From NCBI GenBank assembly GCA_021292165.1, contig JAHFWL010000292.1:62001-126000 (forward strand): a DNA stretch of 64,000 bases, read 5' to 3'. A model generated the notes under the pieces. That model searched no databases. It saw only the letters and a list, made by a program, of their open reading frames with translations, and was not told the DNA's origin. Shown here piece by piece: positions 1 to 10,434 of this stretch. The translations under genes and the position numbers were made by a program. Each line of letters starts with the position of its first letter. Within the stretch, counting starts at the first letter, position 1. The stretch is from Shinisaurus crocodilurus. Taxonomy: Eukaryota > Chordata > Lepidosauria > Squamata > Shinisauridae.

Positions 1-194
1 GAGCTGCATCCTAGAGTAATAAAGGAAGTGGCAGAAGAACTCTCAGAAGCACGGTCTATTATCTTTGAGAAATCATGGAGGACAGGTGAAGTGCCAGATG
101 ACTGGAGGAGGGCAAATGTTGTCCCCATCTTCAAAAAGGGCAAGAACCTGGGAACTATAGGCCAGTCAGTCTGACATCAATCCTGGGGAAAATT

Positions 195-716
195 TTGGAG
201 CAGATTATAAAGAAGTCAGTCTGCAAGCACCTTGAAAACAATGCAGTGATTACTAGAAGCCAGCATGGATTTGTCAAGAACAAATCCTGCCAGACTAATC
301 TGATCTCATTTTTTGATCGGGTAACCTGCCTTGTGGACTGTGGGAATGTGGTGGACATAATATATCTGGACTTCAGCAAAGCTTTCGACAAAGTGCCTCA
401 TGATATCCTGATTAGCAAGCTAGCTAAAAGTGGGCTAGGTGGAACAGCTATCAGGTGGATCCACAATTGGCTACAGAATCAGACTCAAAGAGTGCTTATC
501 AATGGTTCCTTCTCAAACTGGGGAGAGGTAACGAGCGGGGTACCACGGGGCTCGGTCCTGGGCCCAGTGCTCTTCAACATTTTTATTAATGACTTGGATG
601 AGGAGGTACAGGGAATGCTTATCAAATTTGCAGATGACACAAAGTTGGGTGGAACAGCTAATACTCTGGAAGACAGAAACAAAATTCAAAGTGACCTCGA
701 TAGGCTGGAGCGCTAG
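195..716 (+). pseudogene. CR1 ORF2 reverse transcriptase fragment
   Basis: 173 codons covering RT blocks from the QHGFVKNKS region through FADDTK and LDRLER. In the family this domain copies the LINE RNA at a nicked chromosomal target. The FADD catalytic box is preserved here, unlike in the second copy. The frame ends in TAG where the related frame continues with AENNRMKFNWDKCQ, so the stop is internal to the original ORF. Upstream, the frame is lost around 150-175. Non-functional remnant. Confidence 0.88.
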
Positions 717-863
717 GCCGAAAACAACAGAATGAAATTTAATTGGGATAAATGCCAAGTGCTGCACCTAGGGAGAGGAAACCAAATGCAGAGTTACAGA
801 ATGGGGGACACTTGGCTCAACAATATTTTATTATTATTATTAAATAAATTTATATAATAATAC

Positions 864-1316
864 TTGGCACTGGTTAGGCCTCATCTTGAGTACTGCGTCC
901 AGTTCTGGGCACCACACTTTCAGAAGGACGTAGACAAACTGGGGAGGGTTCAGAGGAGGGCAACAAGGATGATCAAGGGACTGGAAACAAGGCCCTATGA
1001 GGAGAGACTGAAAGAACTGGGCATGTTTAGCATTCAGAAGAGGAGACTGAGGGGAGATATCATCGCACTCTTCCAGTACTTGAAGGGATGTCACACAGAG
1101 GAGGGCCAGGATCTCTTCTCAGTCATCCCAGTTTGCAGGACACGGAATAATGGGCTCAAGTTACAGGAACCCAGATTCCACCTGAACATGAGGAAAAATT
1201 TCCTGACTGTTAGAGCAATAAGACAATGGAATCAACTACCTATGGAGGTGGTGGGCTCTCCCAATCTGGAAGAATTCAAGGTGCGGCTGGACAGCCATCT
1301 GTCAGGGATGCAGGGA
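864..1316 (+). pseudogene. CR1 ORF2 C-terminal fragment
   Basis: In-frame text with the CR1 C-terminal hallmarks [39 protein letters not shown] and [12 protein letters not shown]. It follows an AT-rich gap (828-862) that removed the segment between the RT thumb and this domain. The open frame runs to 1406 only because the 3' UTR lacks a stop; the true end of the ORF is near SHLSGM at about 1310. Confidence 0.85.
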
Positions 1317-1489
1317 TGCTTTGACCTGGATTCCTGCATTGAGCAGGGGGTTGGACTCAATGGCCTTGAAGGCCCCTTCCAACTCTACCTTTCTATGATT
1401 CTATGAAATGGGGCCTACTCCCAGGTAAGTGGGCATCGTATTACAACCATAGTGCTTTTACCATATTGCGACTTTTACTGTTCATGTGG

Positions 1490-2375
1490 TCAGTCAGTCA
1501 GGCGATCACTCGTGACCGAGTAAGATTGTCTTCCAGGATAAAAAAAAAAAAGCAAAGAAAATTTACAAAAAGGAGATTTTAAAAGGAGGAAAATTCTAAA
1601 GAAAATTGTGTAGACTCCAGGGATGTTGAAGAGTCCTTGGTCTCGAGTCACGAGTCGAGTCACGAGTCTTTGGACCCGAGTCTCGAGTCCGAGTCCAAGT
1701 CCTTGGTCCAAAATGGTGACTCACGAGTCCCGAGTCCCGAGTCACTCCCAAAGCTGACTCCACAAGTCCCTATTAAAATCAATGGGGTTTTTTTCCCAAC
1801 AAAATAAGGCTACTTCAGATGTGTGGCTTAAATAAATTCTAGGCACAAGTGTGCCTTTTTATCTCAAAACTCTGCCACTGATTTTTACAAGAACAGACCA
1901 GGCAGACAAACCCAAAATCACCAGGCAGGCAGAGGAGGCAGGGAACCCCAAACAGTCAGGCAGAGGCAGCCAAACCCAAAATGTCTGAAAGGTTGCATTT
2001 TAGTAAAATGATTTTAAAAAATAAACTTGGATTGTTACTGCAACTAGGTCCAGACAGCACCTGCAGGTGGCATCAAGCAGGGATGTTGACGAGTCCTTGG
2101 TCTCGAGTCCCGAGTCGAGTCTCGAGTCCCATTAAAAATATTGGGACTCGAGTCCGACTCGAGTCAGAGGGGGGACTCAGTCCGACTCACGAGTCGAGTC
2201 CTCGAGTCCGAGTCCCCATCCCTGGTAGACTCTAGCGATGAGTCTGTAAGTGACTGTGGAGGCCAATTCTAGATCCACACAGTTTCCCACAGTGAGGACA
2301 CAGGTTACCGGATGGAAGATGGTCCTTTAAAGGATTTATTTGATGTGCTTTTCGCTTAGCCTTAAGAACATCTTA
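1490..2375 (-). mobile_element. RTE-like LINE 3' end, interrupted by a hAT MITE
   Basis: Read on minus, this is the 3' end of the same LINE family as 13516-15035: the zinc-finger-coding end (2235-2345), the 3' UTR, the line 'gacaatcttactcggtcacg' and a TGAC/CAGT-repeat tail at 1490-1505. Bases 1618-2224 are a later hAT insertion. Near 2350 the copy has lost about 140 bases that are present at 33065-33200, so only the ends of the coding part remain. Confidence 0.85.
1618..2224. mobile_element. hAT-type MITE with 8-bp target duplication
   Basis: 607 bp starting CAGGGATG and ending CATCCCTG, flanked on both sides by the perfect 8-bp duplication GTAGACTC (1610-1617 and 2225-2232). The uninterrupted target is visible in the paralogous block at about 32930-32942. 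TIRs beginning CAGGG and 8-bp duplications are hAT hallmarks. There is no transposase frame, so it is non-autonomous. Both ends are crowded with the pentamer GAGTC and its complement GACTC (1630-1745 and 2093-2218), and the 5' terminal sequence is repeated internally from 2078. The middle (1760-2077) is unremarkable. Confidence 0.88.
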
Positions 2376-3170
2376 AGAACAATCGTCAGGGTAACCGTGT
2401 TTAAGTGGTATGATGGGGTCTAAAGCTGCTGCTGAGATTTTTAATTTTTTTGTTTTTGTTTTTGCATTGTTTTTGCATTTTGCATTCCATTGTTACTGTA
2501 TCTTGCTAGATTGTATTTGGGGTGGTTGCTTGTGTCCGAGGGAACTCCAGTGGCTGAAAATGCAGGATTGAAATGTATTAACTAATTAATTACACGAGGA
2601 AGTCAGTCAGTCTGGGGAAATGAGGTGTGTGAATATTATTTAAGTATTAACATTTCTGACTGAATGGCAAGGAACCCCCCCTCCCCAATCAGATTGCTGG
2701 ACTAGATGGTCCCTTGGTCTGATCCAGTATGATTCTTCTTATGTTCTTATGATTAAAATTTCTGAGTGAATTGAAAGAGACCCCCTTCTCTGTTACTGAC
2801 AGACACACACACACAGCGCTCTGAGGCCCTCTTAAATGCTGCACACAACAGTTTCAGGGCAAGCTTGTTTGTATTCAAAAGCAGCAAAGGGGACAGAAAA
2901 GAACATTTCCAAGTAATTTTGCCAAAGTTGCACCTCCGTGGAAAATATTTTCTGGAGCTGGATGAATGCTGATTTGGATGTCTAGAATGAAGGATGATGC
3001 GGTTGTAGAAAGAGAGACAGACCATTAGCCAGTTGCCCCAGCATCTTTGAGTTGGTAGCCAGTCACTGGTGGCTGGAGAAATAAAACAAAACAAAGGACA
3101 GTCATTTCTTAGTTCTATATAACTATGCAGCCAGTTGTACAAGGCATCCCAAGTGTCCAAAGTAGTTCAG
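2376..3170. other. Non-coding stretch: T-rich tract, short CR1-like tail, AC run
   Basis: No gene is visible. 2430-2480 is T-rich with repeated TTTTTGCATT. 2692-2756 is the 3' end of a LINE-like repeat recognised by 'ggtctgatccagtatgattc' and a TTCTTATG tail; fuller copies lie at 22915-23135 and 47030-47270. 2803-2815 is a short AC run. The rest is shared with 33220-33848 but otherwise unidentified. Confidence 0.6.
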
Positions 3171-3210
3171 TTGCATTTTCCTAAGTATCCAAAGTGAGCA
3201 ATTGTGCAGT

Positions 3211-3420
3211 ATCCATGCGGCATAATGGTTAGAGTGCCGGAGTACAGCCAATGAGTCCCAGGTTCAAATCTCTGAAGTTGCAGTGATTGATATTGGGCCA
3301 ATCACCATCGTTGAACCAACAAAGACATGTTGTCTGGATCAAAAGTGACGGGGGTGGGGAATAACTGGCCTGGTACCCTGAGCTCCTTGGAAGGTGGACG
3401 GGATAAAAGCAACAGCACTT
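3211..3420 (+). mobile_element. tRNA-derived SINE (MIR-like, degenerate)
   Basis: The head has a pol III A-box-like stretch (GGCATAATGGTTAGAGTGCC, 3217-3236) and a B-box-like GGTTCAAATCT (3261-3271). Downstream come the CORE-like 'gggccaatcac' and the tail 'gagctccttggaagg...ggataaaa', matching in order the better-preserved copies at 43462-43665 and 50234-50486. It is an old, diverged copy rather than a tRNA gene: the cloverleaf does not close. Confidence 0.7.
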
Positions 3421-3430
3421 TCTAATATGA

Positions 3431-4100
3431 GCCTGGTATGGCAGGTCAGTCAGTATTATACCCATACCGTTTGGGAATGAAAATGTGTTGAGACTGAGAG
3501 ATACAGGCTTGCTGAAGGGTCAGTCTAGGTGAGACACCAGTCGTGCAATTAGCCATTGTGTCAACGGCACATCAGTCCTCTTCAGTAATTCTCCCCCATC
3601 TGTAGTGGTAATGCATAGAGGGTGGAGCAGAGCTATGTCTGCTGGTCCTATCCCAACATGGCCACCTCTAGCGCTCCCGGTTTCAGTGTGTATATTGTGG
3701 ACCTTTGTAAAGAGGCCCCGAAAGGTGCATGGCTGCTTGTGCATACATTAGGAGCTCAAGGAGAACTTCAGACATCAGGAGGCAAGGTGTAAGATCGTGA
3801 GTCTGTAGTTCACTGGTCCCTCCTTCTTGCCCTTTTTGAAGACATGGTGGTGGTATATGAGAAGGATAAGCAACCTGGTGATCTCCAGATCTGTTAGGCT
3901 ACAACTACCCTCTGCCCCAGCCAACAAGGCCTAAGGTCAGGGATTATGGGAGTTGCTTCTAAAGACATCCGAAGGGCAGCAAGTGTGTGTTATTAGAGAA
4001 TAGACTCTGCTCTCTATGCACTAGCCCTAGTCATGATGTGAATGAGTGAATAGGGTTATGGTTAGTTACAAGAATGACCTTCCCCTGCATCACGTGCAGC
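3431..4100. other. Unassigned non-coding stretch
   Basis: No coding frame or recognised element. 3521-3580 shares a diverged line (GTGAGACACCAGTCGTGCAA followed by TTAGCCATTGTGTCAACGGC) with 60945-60990, so part of it belongs to an interspersed repeat of unknown type. 3780-4030 shows nothing recognisable. Confidence 0.5.
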
Positions 4101-4499
4101 TGTGGGCGGGGAGAAATTTTGCGGACGTGGGGGGAGGAGAAGCGAGACTTACCAGTTCTCGCAGGTATGCTCAGGTAGGGGGGGCGGGGTTACAGGAGCC
4201 AATATTAGGACCTGCAGCACCGCCCCACACCCTCTTTGTTCTTCGCAGCTCTTCGTAGCTCCTTCGCTACGGATCTTGAATTCTCCTACGAGGAACACGT
4301 GCACCGTCAGATAAGGGGATGATGGAGCAGAAGGGAGGGCGACAGGGTGGAGCACCAAGTCACTAGAAATAACAAGATATAGATTAAGCTAGCTGCTGCT
4401 TGCCTGCCTCAGGTGGCATGGCTCTCCGGTTAAGACGGGGGTGTGCTGCAATCAGCCACAGTCAGCAGACATGGGTGGCCGCAGACTGGACGTAATTTT

Positions 4500-5660
4500 C
4501 CTTGCTGGGCTGCTGCACCCCAAAAAAGCCCCACGCTAGACCGACGAGAGGCTCTTTGCATCCCCTCCGTGCGGTCAGCCCCCCCTCCTCCCTCGAATCC
4601 TCAACTCGCCGGAGAAAGGGGCACTTAGGCCCGGTTGCAGATGACGCTGCATGGGCGCACCCCCCCCACGGACGGCGGCTTCTTCGGCCGCGCTGCTGAG
4701 AGTGGCGCGGCAATCATTTAGTCCGGCCGGGCTGGGATTTCAACCAGGCTTGCCCACCCTCCTCGGCCGGGACGCGGGAGGGGACGAGTCCTCGCCTCCC
4801 CCCGGGCAGCAGGCACCACTTACCAGGTCCGCTGCGCTGAGGGGACCGGCGCGGCCTGCACTCGGCTCCCAGGGGAGTGCAGGACGCGACACGGCCGTCC
4901 CCGGCTGCCTTGAACGCTGCGGGGGGGTAGGGGCTCCTCCACGCCCTCCCCCCGGAGCCATCGACTCTCCGTATGGCCCCGCCGCGCCGCCGCAAGCGGC
5001 GCGGCGAGCATTCGACACAGCCGCCCGCAACGCGGCGCCCCCCCTGGAGCCGACGACTCACCGGGCGGCCCCGCCGCACCGCCGCAAGCGGCGCGGCGAG
5101 CATTCGACACAGCCACCCGCAACGCAGCAGGGGCGCCCCCCCCGGAGCCATCGACTCTCCGTATGGCTCCGCCACGCCGCGAGCATTCGACACAGCCGCC
5201 CGTTACTCAGTGGGTGCGCCCCCCCCGGGGGCTGCCGACTCACCGGGTGGCATTTCGGTCCGGCCGCCCGTGGCGCGGCGGGGGCACCCCCCCCGCGGGT
5301 GGCTGCCTTATCCGCCGGGCTGCCGCGAGCGGCTCGGCGGCGGCTTTGGCCGGTCGGGCTCGGATGCAGCCCAGCCGGCACATCTTTCGCGGCCGCAGCG
5401 TGGCCAGGGGCGGGTCCTTCCCCCCCCCATGCGGCGGCCATCACTGGTCGGGCCAGCCGCACCGGCGTTTGTGGCGCGGCCTGCACTCGGCTCCCGCGCA
5501 TGCGCGGGACGCTGCCAGACTGGCCCAGCCGCATTGGCTGCAGGGGGGGCAGGGGCTATGAGCCCCCCTATGAGCCCCAGACTCTGGCCCAGCCGCATAC
5601 ACAGTGGTACCCTCTCCAACGGCCCCGTCACCCCGCCGCGATACGGTGTGGTAAGCACCT
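4500..5660 (+). promoter_or_regulatory. GC-rich, CpG-dense leader of the Ngaro-like element
   Basis: About 1.1 kb of strongly GC- and CpG-rich DNA upstream of gag, in a window that is otherwise AT-leaning. It contains homopolymeric C runs and a degenerate tandem array (separate entry). Position and composition fit a promoter/5' UTR of the retrotransposon; no TATA box is evident. Long open frames cross it in several frames, but that is expected where stop codons are rare, and none has a recognisable domain. A consensus-like splice donor GTG|GTAAGC lies at 5649-5657. Confidence 0.55.
4936..5312 (+). repeat. Degenerate GC-rich tandem repeat in the Ngaro leader
   Basis: Four to five diverged units of roughly 70-100 bp. 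Landmarks recur in order: a C-run, 'ggagccatcgactctccgta' (4950 and 5143) or its variant 'gagccgacgactcacc' (5046) and 'ctgccgactcacc' (5231), then 'cgcaagcggcgcggcgagca' (4991 and 5083), then 'gcattcgacacagcc' (5009, 5100, 5181). Later units are shortened. Such leader arrays are common in retrotransposon promoters; whether these act as promoter units is not shown. Confidence 0.7.
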
Positions 5661-5688
5661 CACTGCGAACGTTGTGGCTTGTGTGGGT

Positions 5689-5829
5689 TTTTTTTCCCTT
5701 TTCTTTTGTGTTTTCTCTTCTTCTTTCTTTCTTCCTTTCCTTTTCCTTTTTCCTTTCCTTTCTCCCTCTTCCCGCAACTCGGTCGTACACTGTGAGCTAT
5801 TCTTCTTTCTTCCTTTCCTTTTCCTTTAG
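5689..5829 (+). repeat. Polypyrimidine tract upstream of gag
   Basis: Two runs of almost pure T/C (5689-5770 and 5802-5829) separated by a short mixed stretch; the second ends in TTTAG just before ATG-containing sequence. The strand asymmetry and terminal AG resemble a long 3' splice-site tract that could pair with the donor at 5649-5657, but this is inference. Confidence 0.55.
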
Positions 5830-6177
5830 TATGCGTGCATATCCAGGAGATAGAAGTATTACAGTTGAAGCAGGGCTTACACTAATAAATAAAATTACTC
5901 AAACAGCGTTAGAACTGGCCAAGACGCAAATCCCCCAGACTACGCGCACAGCCAACGACTACTTTTAGGCAAAGAAAATGACAGCCTTATGTATACCAGA
6001 CTCCAGAGGTGGCCTCAAGGCGACACAGCCTTCGCACGCAAAACATCCGTTGGCGATGCGGGCATGGGCAGACGAAAACGCAACACCAGGTACAATTCAC
6101 ACATAATTGATTTCCTTACGGCATATGCTGATTGTTTACTTTATTTTGTCAATATAGCGAGCCACCTACCCGTAGAA

Positions 6178-7521
6178 ATGCCTTCAAAGAGGAAATCAAG
6201 CAGCAAAAGCAACAAGGGTGCTACAATGAAGAATGCGGTCAAAAGGCATCCACCAAAACGCTCACGTAACCTGGTGACCTACTCATCCTCATCCGACGAA
6301 GAGGAGATCGACTTATCTACTCTCACGCACCAAGTCAAAGCATCTGAAGAAGCAGCGAGCCAGTTGGGTAGACACCGAGCCCCTGGTACGCAGGTGAGTG
6401 GTGAGAAATTGCGCACAAGAGGTCAAATCCAACGTGCATTGTGGCATTCCCTTGCAGATCGCATCGACGCAGGAGAGGCCACGACCAATGAAGCTGTCCA
6501 ACAAAAATACGCATCACCCGGTGTCAGTTCCAGGGCTACGAGAGATGAACATCATACGAGATGGTCACCCAGGGCAAGTACATACAGAAGCCAACAAGCA
6601 GAGACCAACAGTGGCAGAAGCTCCCCTTATGCACAAGAACATGAACATCAACCCGGACCGTCAACGCATGATGGTGAGTACATGAGACAAGAGGAACGGG
6701 GCGGAGGCTCTGACCAACACCCGGCTAGGTACAGGCACACCTCCTCTAATTTACAAACCCCCCCAACACCTGCGACAGGGCAAACACCAGCCAGAACGGG
6801 GACTTCCAGTGCACCCCAAGTCTCATTACAAGAATTTGTCAACGTCCTAGCACAAGCATTAGGGGGTCTTAATTCCGGGGCGAATGTCAGGGGGCAGTCG
6901 CAGGTAGCAGGGAACAATAACACGAATGCAGGCAGCCCCGACAGACCGACGACGATGACTCCAGGGCAGACAGAACAACAGGGTACACCCAACACTCAGG
7001 CTGTCTCTAATACGGCATCTATCGCGGCGGCAGAAGCAGGCCGAACACATATGAGCGATGCCATCCCAACTAACTCACTTGACACACAACAAGTGGCCCT
7101 CAATACACTTCCCAACCCACTCACAGGTGGCACCTCAACTCTGGCTGAGGCATGCGCACCAGCGTGGGGCGGACCAAACACACACGGTACGGCGATGGGT
7201 TTTGCACCGGCAGCTGTAGACAACTACCCAAACTCAGCGGCCGGAAACAGATATCACGGAGGGTCTTCATTCCCACTTGGCTTCCATCTATCTCAATCCA
7301 CAAGGGACAAAATATTGAGGGGCGAGTTCATAGACATGTTCTCCCTTTTACAAAGGGAACCTGAAACCCAGGAATTAGAGAAGCTTAGTGACACAGAGAA
7401 AGAAAAAGCAAAAAAGAAGAAACCCCCGCGCACATGGTCTAACTGGCTAGCGGGATACTTGACCTATTTGGGCGTAGTTCTACAGAAATACCCAGAAAAA
7501 GGTGTCGTGCTTGTTAAATAA
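6178..7521 (+). pseudogene. Ngaro-like gag, N-terminal and central part
   Basis: The start at 6178 (MPSKRKSSSKSNKG) is preferred over 5989 because it opens the basic, Ser-rich, then acidic (SSSSDEEEID) N-terminus expected of DIRS/Ngaro gag. The middle is low-complexity and rich in Thr, Gln, Pro and Gly (residues ~90-330). The C-terminal part (from LGFHLSQSTRDKILRGEFIDM to SNWLAGYLTYLG) is the conserved-looking core. An in-frame TAA at 7519-7521 interrupts the frame, which then continues from 7522 with LDIIFRAYSCYEGPAW and QYDEAFREKAA, so the stop is internal. Presumed role: RNA-binding structural protein. Confidence 0.75.
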
Positions 7522-7972
7522 CTTGACATAATATTTAGAGCATACTCCTGCTACGAAGGACCTGCGTGGCTGCAGTATGACGAGGCCTTCCGTGAGAAGG
7601 CTGCAGCAGATCGGTACATCAGATGGGACATTAAAGACAGTGACATATGGATGGAATACACAATTCCAGCACGGCCGATCTTGAGCGGCCACCGGGCACA
7701 TCATGGCTAAATACCAGGGATCCCCCGGGACGTACAACCATCCGGGTCAGCCGGTTCAACCCCGGCCAGTCTGTTGGGATTTCTCAAGGGGAGGCTGCAA
7801 ACGATCCGGATGCAACTTCAGACATGCCTGTGGGCTGTGTGGAGCAGCGCACGCCGTCAGCACATGTCCCAAGCTTAAGCCCCATAAGGGCCAATCCAGA
7901 GCAAGCAACCAGACCAATTTCACACACGGACCAGGAAATTCCCAGGTTCCCAAAGGGCCCCAGCCCAATTAA
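7522..7972 (+). pseudogene. Ngaro-like gag, C-terminal zinc-finger part
   Basis: Continuation of gag after the internal TAA. 7522-7690 stays in the gag frame; near 7690 the frame shifts by one and then encodes a Cys/His cluster at 7767-7872 (CWDFSRGGCKRSGCNFRHAC followed by GLCGAAHAVSTC). This CCCH-plus-knuckle arrangement is typical of the gag C-terminus in DIRS/Ngaro elements and probably binds RNA. Ends at TAA 7970-7972, overlapping the start of the pol frame. Confidence 0.72.
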
Positions 7973-9562
7973 ATTACAAGCTCTATTGCCTCTATTAGAC
8001 ATCTACCCTCACAGGGAAGATGCAGGCTATTTATACCACGGCTTTAAATACGGTTTCAGAATCCCATACACAGGTCCGCGACTACATTGTATGGCCCCCA
8101 ATCAAAAATCAATTGCCGAGCTCCAACACGTAGCGCTAGACAAAATTAAAAAGAAATAAATGAAGGGAGGGTCCTCGGCCCTTTCGACGCGCTCCCTATA
8201 CCATCCCTCCGGGTGTCCCCTCTGGGCATAGTACCTAAGAAGGCACCCGGAGAATATCGTTTGATACATAACCTGTCATTCCCAAAGGGCGCCTCTGTGA
8301 ATGATGCAATCCCCGAACATTTATGTTCGGTGAAATATGCATCATTTGATTCAGCGGTGGCAATGGTTCGAAATTGTGGGCCAGGCGCCCTGATGGGAAA
8401 ATGCGATATTAAATCAGCCTTTCGTTTGTTACCAGTTCACCCACGAGACTTCGACCTGTTAGGCTTCCATATACAGGGTCAGTTCTTCTTCGATAGAGCT
8501 ATGCCAATGGGGTGTTCCATCTCTTGTTCAGCATTCGAGCGGTTCAGCTCATTTTTAGATTGGGCAGTACAGAACAGAGCTAACATCACGCATGTAGTGC
8601 ACTACCTTGACGATTTCCTTTTTGCTGGCCCACTCCACTCCAACCAATGTGCGAGGCTTATGCATCAATTCAGCATACTATGCAACACAATTGGAGTACC
8701 ATTGGCACATGAAAAGACAGAGGGACCAGCAAATAGGCTAACCTTTCTGGGTATAGAATTGGACACAGTGCAACAGTGTTCCAGGCTACCCGAAGAGAAG
8801 ATCAAAACCCTGCATGAAAAAATCAACAATACGTTGCATTTAAAGAAGATCACGTTGAGAGGGTTGCAGGAACTGGTGGGACATCTCAATTTTGCATGTA
8901 GAGTAATCGCACCAGGTAGGGCCTACTTGCGCCGCCTGTGCATTGCCATGCAAAGCTTGACTCGACCACACCACAGGCTGAGGGTATCGGCATCCATCAG
9001 AGCTGATCTGCAAATATGGGCCAGATTCTTGACACAATTCAATGGTGTTTCATTCTGGAGACAAGACAAGTTATTAGACGCAGAGTTTAGGGTCCAATCA
9101 GATGCATCCGGCACCTTGGGTTTCGGGGCCATCTTGGGGGAACAATGGTGCGCTAAAGGTTGGCCAGTGCAATGGAAATCCTCAGAACTGGTGCGTGACC
9201 TCACTTTTCTAGAATTGTTCCCGGTGTACGTAGCCGTGCACATCTGAGCAGAGCAGCTCTCCAATTCCGTGGTACATTTCCTCTGTGACAATCAGGCAAC
9301 TGTTCAGGTAGTTAACTCTCTTACATCAAGGAATAACAACGTGATGTGTCTAGTGAGGACCATCACAATGCAGTGCCTCAAATTTAATATTTCGTTCCGA
9401 GCTCGACATGTGCCAGGATTAGACAATGGAATCGCCGATGCATTATCGCGAAATCAAATGGAAAGATTTAGACAACTAGCCCCATGGGCATCTGAACTTC
9501 CTGTAATGATGCCGGACTATCTTTGGCAGATTGGAGGTCTACGGCTGAAAATGCCATCATGA
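7932..9562 (+). pseudogene. Ngaro-like pol: reverse transcriptase and RNase H
   Basis: The N-terminal linker (7932-8156; YLYHGFKYGFRIPYTGPRLH) is followed by a one-base frame loss near 8155 in an A-rich run. The RT then runs 8213-8900: KCDIKSAFRLLPVH (8399-8440), MGCSISCSAFE (8507-8539) and the catalytic YLDDFLF (8602-8622), all intact. RNase H follows with QSDASGTLGFGAILG (about 9098-9142), LCDNQATV (9280-9303) and the RARHVPGLDNGIADALSR end (9400-9453). A TGA at 9245-9247 lies where the frame otherwise continues with AEQLSNSVV. Role in the family: copying the element RNA into a circular DNA that the recombinase inserts. Confidence 0.85.
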
Positions 9563-10434
9563 GTTCCCTGGCGCCCAGTACGCGGGCAGCCTACGACAGG
9601 GCAGGTAGGGAATTTCAAAACTTCAGAGTAAAGAACAGTATACCTGAGACATGGCCCATTCCAGCAGAACAGCTGATACAATTCTGCATGTATGCTAGGA
9701 AACAAGGGGCATCCGTACGCACACTGAGAGCAAAACTATCAGGCCTGGCATTTTTAGCCAAAGCTAGGGGCTGGGGCGACAACTCGAGGGACTTTAGGTT
9801 AAAAAAGATGCTAATGGGATGGTCACGACAAAAACCCCCATTACCTGATACGAGAATCCCCATATCGCCAGAAGTACTTATGGGCTTACATGCACAGTGG
9901 CCAGGCATATGTAAGTCTAACTATGAAACAATTTTGTTTCACGCCACGGCATGAACAGCCTTTTTCGGTGCATTCCGTATATCTGAACTGGTGGTTAGGT
10001 CCAAAACTGATTCATCAAGCCGAGCCCTGCAATACACTGACCTCACATTCATTTCAACCGGGGTAAAGATTAAATTGTGCCGGTCTAAAACCGATCAGTT
10101 AGCCAAGGGGACAGACATATTTCTTTACCAGGCTGCAGAAAAAGAACTGTGCCCAGTTACGGCATTACATACGTACACCACCAACAGAGGAAAGAAAGAT
10201 GGTCCGCTTTTCCAACATGCGGATGGGTCTCCACTCACGAAGTTCCAGTTTTGGTCTGTAGCCAAACTAGCACTGGGAGCATTGGGCCTAGGGGACAAAC
10301 GCTTTGGAACACATTCATTCCGTATTGGCGCGGCGTCTACTGCGGCAACTGTAGGCTTCCCCGCCGACAGGGTACAAGCGGTGGGGCGTTGGCAATCACA
10401 AGCATATCAGTCCTATGTACACAAATTTCTTTGA
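9523..10434 (+). pseudogene. Ngaro-like tyrosine recombinase
   Basis: SAM-like N-terminal domain with SSLAPSTRAAYDRAG (9559-9603), then the catalytic domain with the first Arg in FFGAFRISELV (9961-9993), the H-x-x-R box HSFRIG (10315-10332) and the nucleophile Tyr in AYQSYVHKF (10404-10430). A TGA at 9952-9954 interrupts the frame just before the first catalytic block. The frame differs from that of RNase H, overlapping it by about 40 bases; because these domains are normally contiguous, a one-base indel near 9540 is likely. Role: joining circular element DNA to the chromosome without target duplication. Confidence 0.85.

Larger units (their letters stand above)
1..1406 (+). mobile_element. 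CR1 LINE, copy A (5' end outside window or truncated)
   Basis: A CR1-type LINE read on plus. The reverse-transcriptase region lies at 195-716 and contains the palm motifs [21 protein letters not shown] and FADD; the C-terminal domain follows at 864-1316. The 3' end is the typical CR1 tail, with the line 'ttggactcaatggccttgaa' leading to repeated TTCTATGA near 1390-1406. The element is broken: a frameshift near 145-175 in the NYRPVSL region, a TAG at 714-716, and 828-862 is an AT-rich patch replacing about 150 bases that are present in the copy at 30.6-32.7 kb. It is a dead copy and part of a larger duplicated block. Confidence 0.92.
1..3030 (+). repeat. Segmental duplication, copy 1 (partner 31203-33848)
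   Basis: Position 1 onward matches 31203 onward in the same order and orientation: CR1 body and tail, a short spacer, the minus-strand RTE tail, a T-rich tract, a CR1-like short tail and a unique-looking stretch with an AC run. The match ends at 'accattagccagtt' (about 3017-3030), exactly where a copia LTR begins in the partner. Differences between copies include the 607-bp hAT MITE at 1618-2224 and a roughly 25-base C-rich insertion near 2668-2692 in this copy, an internal deletion in the RTE tail, and the AT-rich patch in CR1. Copy 1 continues past 3030 into sequence not found in copy 2. Confidence 0.9.

Noticed and set aside
1630..2220. CRISPR-like or satellite array because of repeated GAGTC
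   Set aside because: No regular repeat/spacer pattern; the pentamers are subterminal to TIRs of a hAT MITE.
3211..3285. A tRNA gene with A and B boxes
   Set aside because: No closing acceptor stem, and SINE body and tail follow directly.
4651..5968. Long overlapping ORFs (up to 392 codons) in the GC-rich leader
   Set aside because: Open on both strands and in several frames, proline/arginine/alanine-rich, no domain; expected where stop codons are depleted by GC content.
9245..9954. Two in-frame TGA codons in the Ngaro-like pol read as selenocysteine
   Set aside because: No selenocysteine-type context, and the same element also has TAA and frame shifts; ordinary decay explains them.
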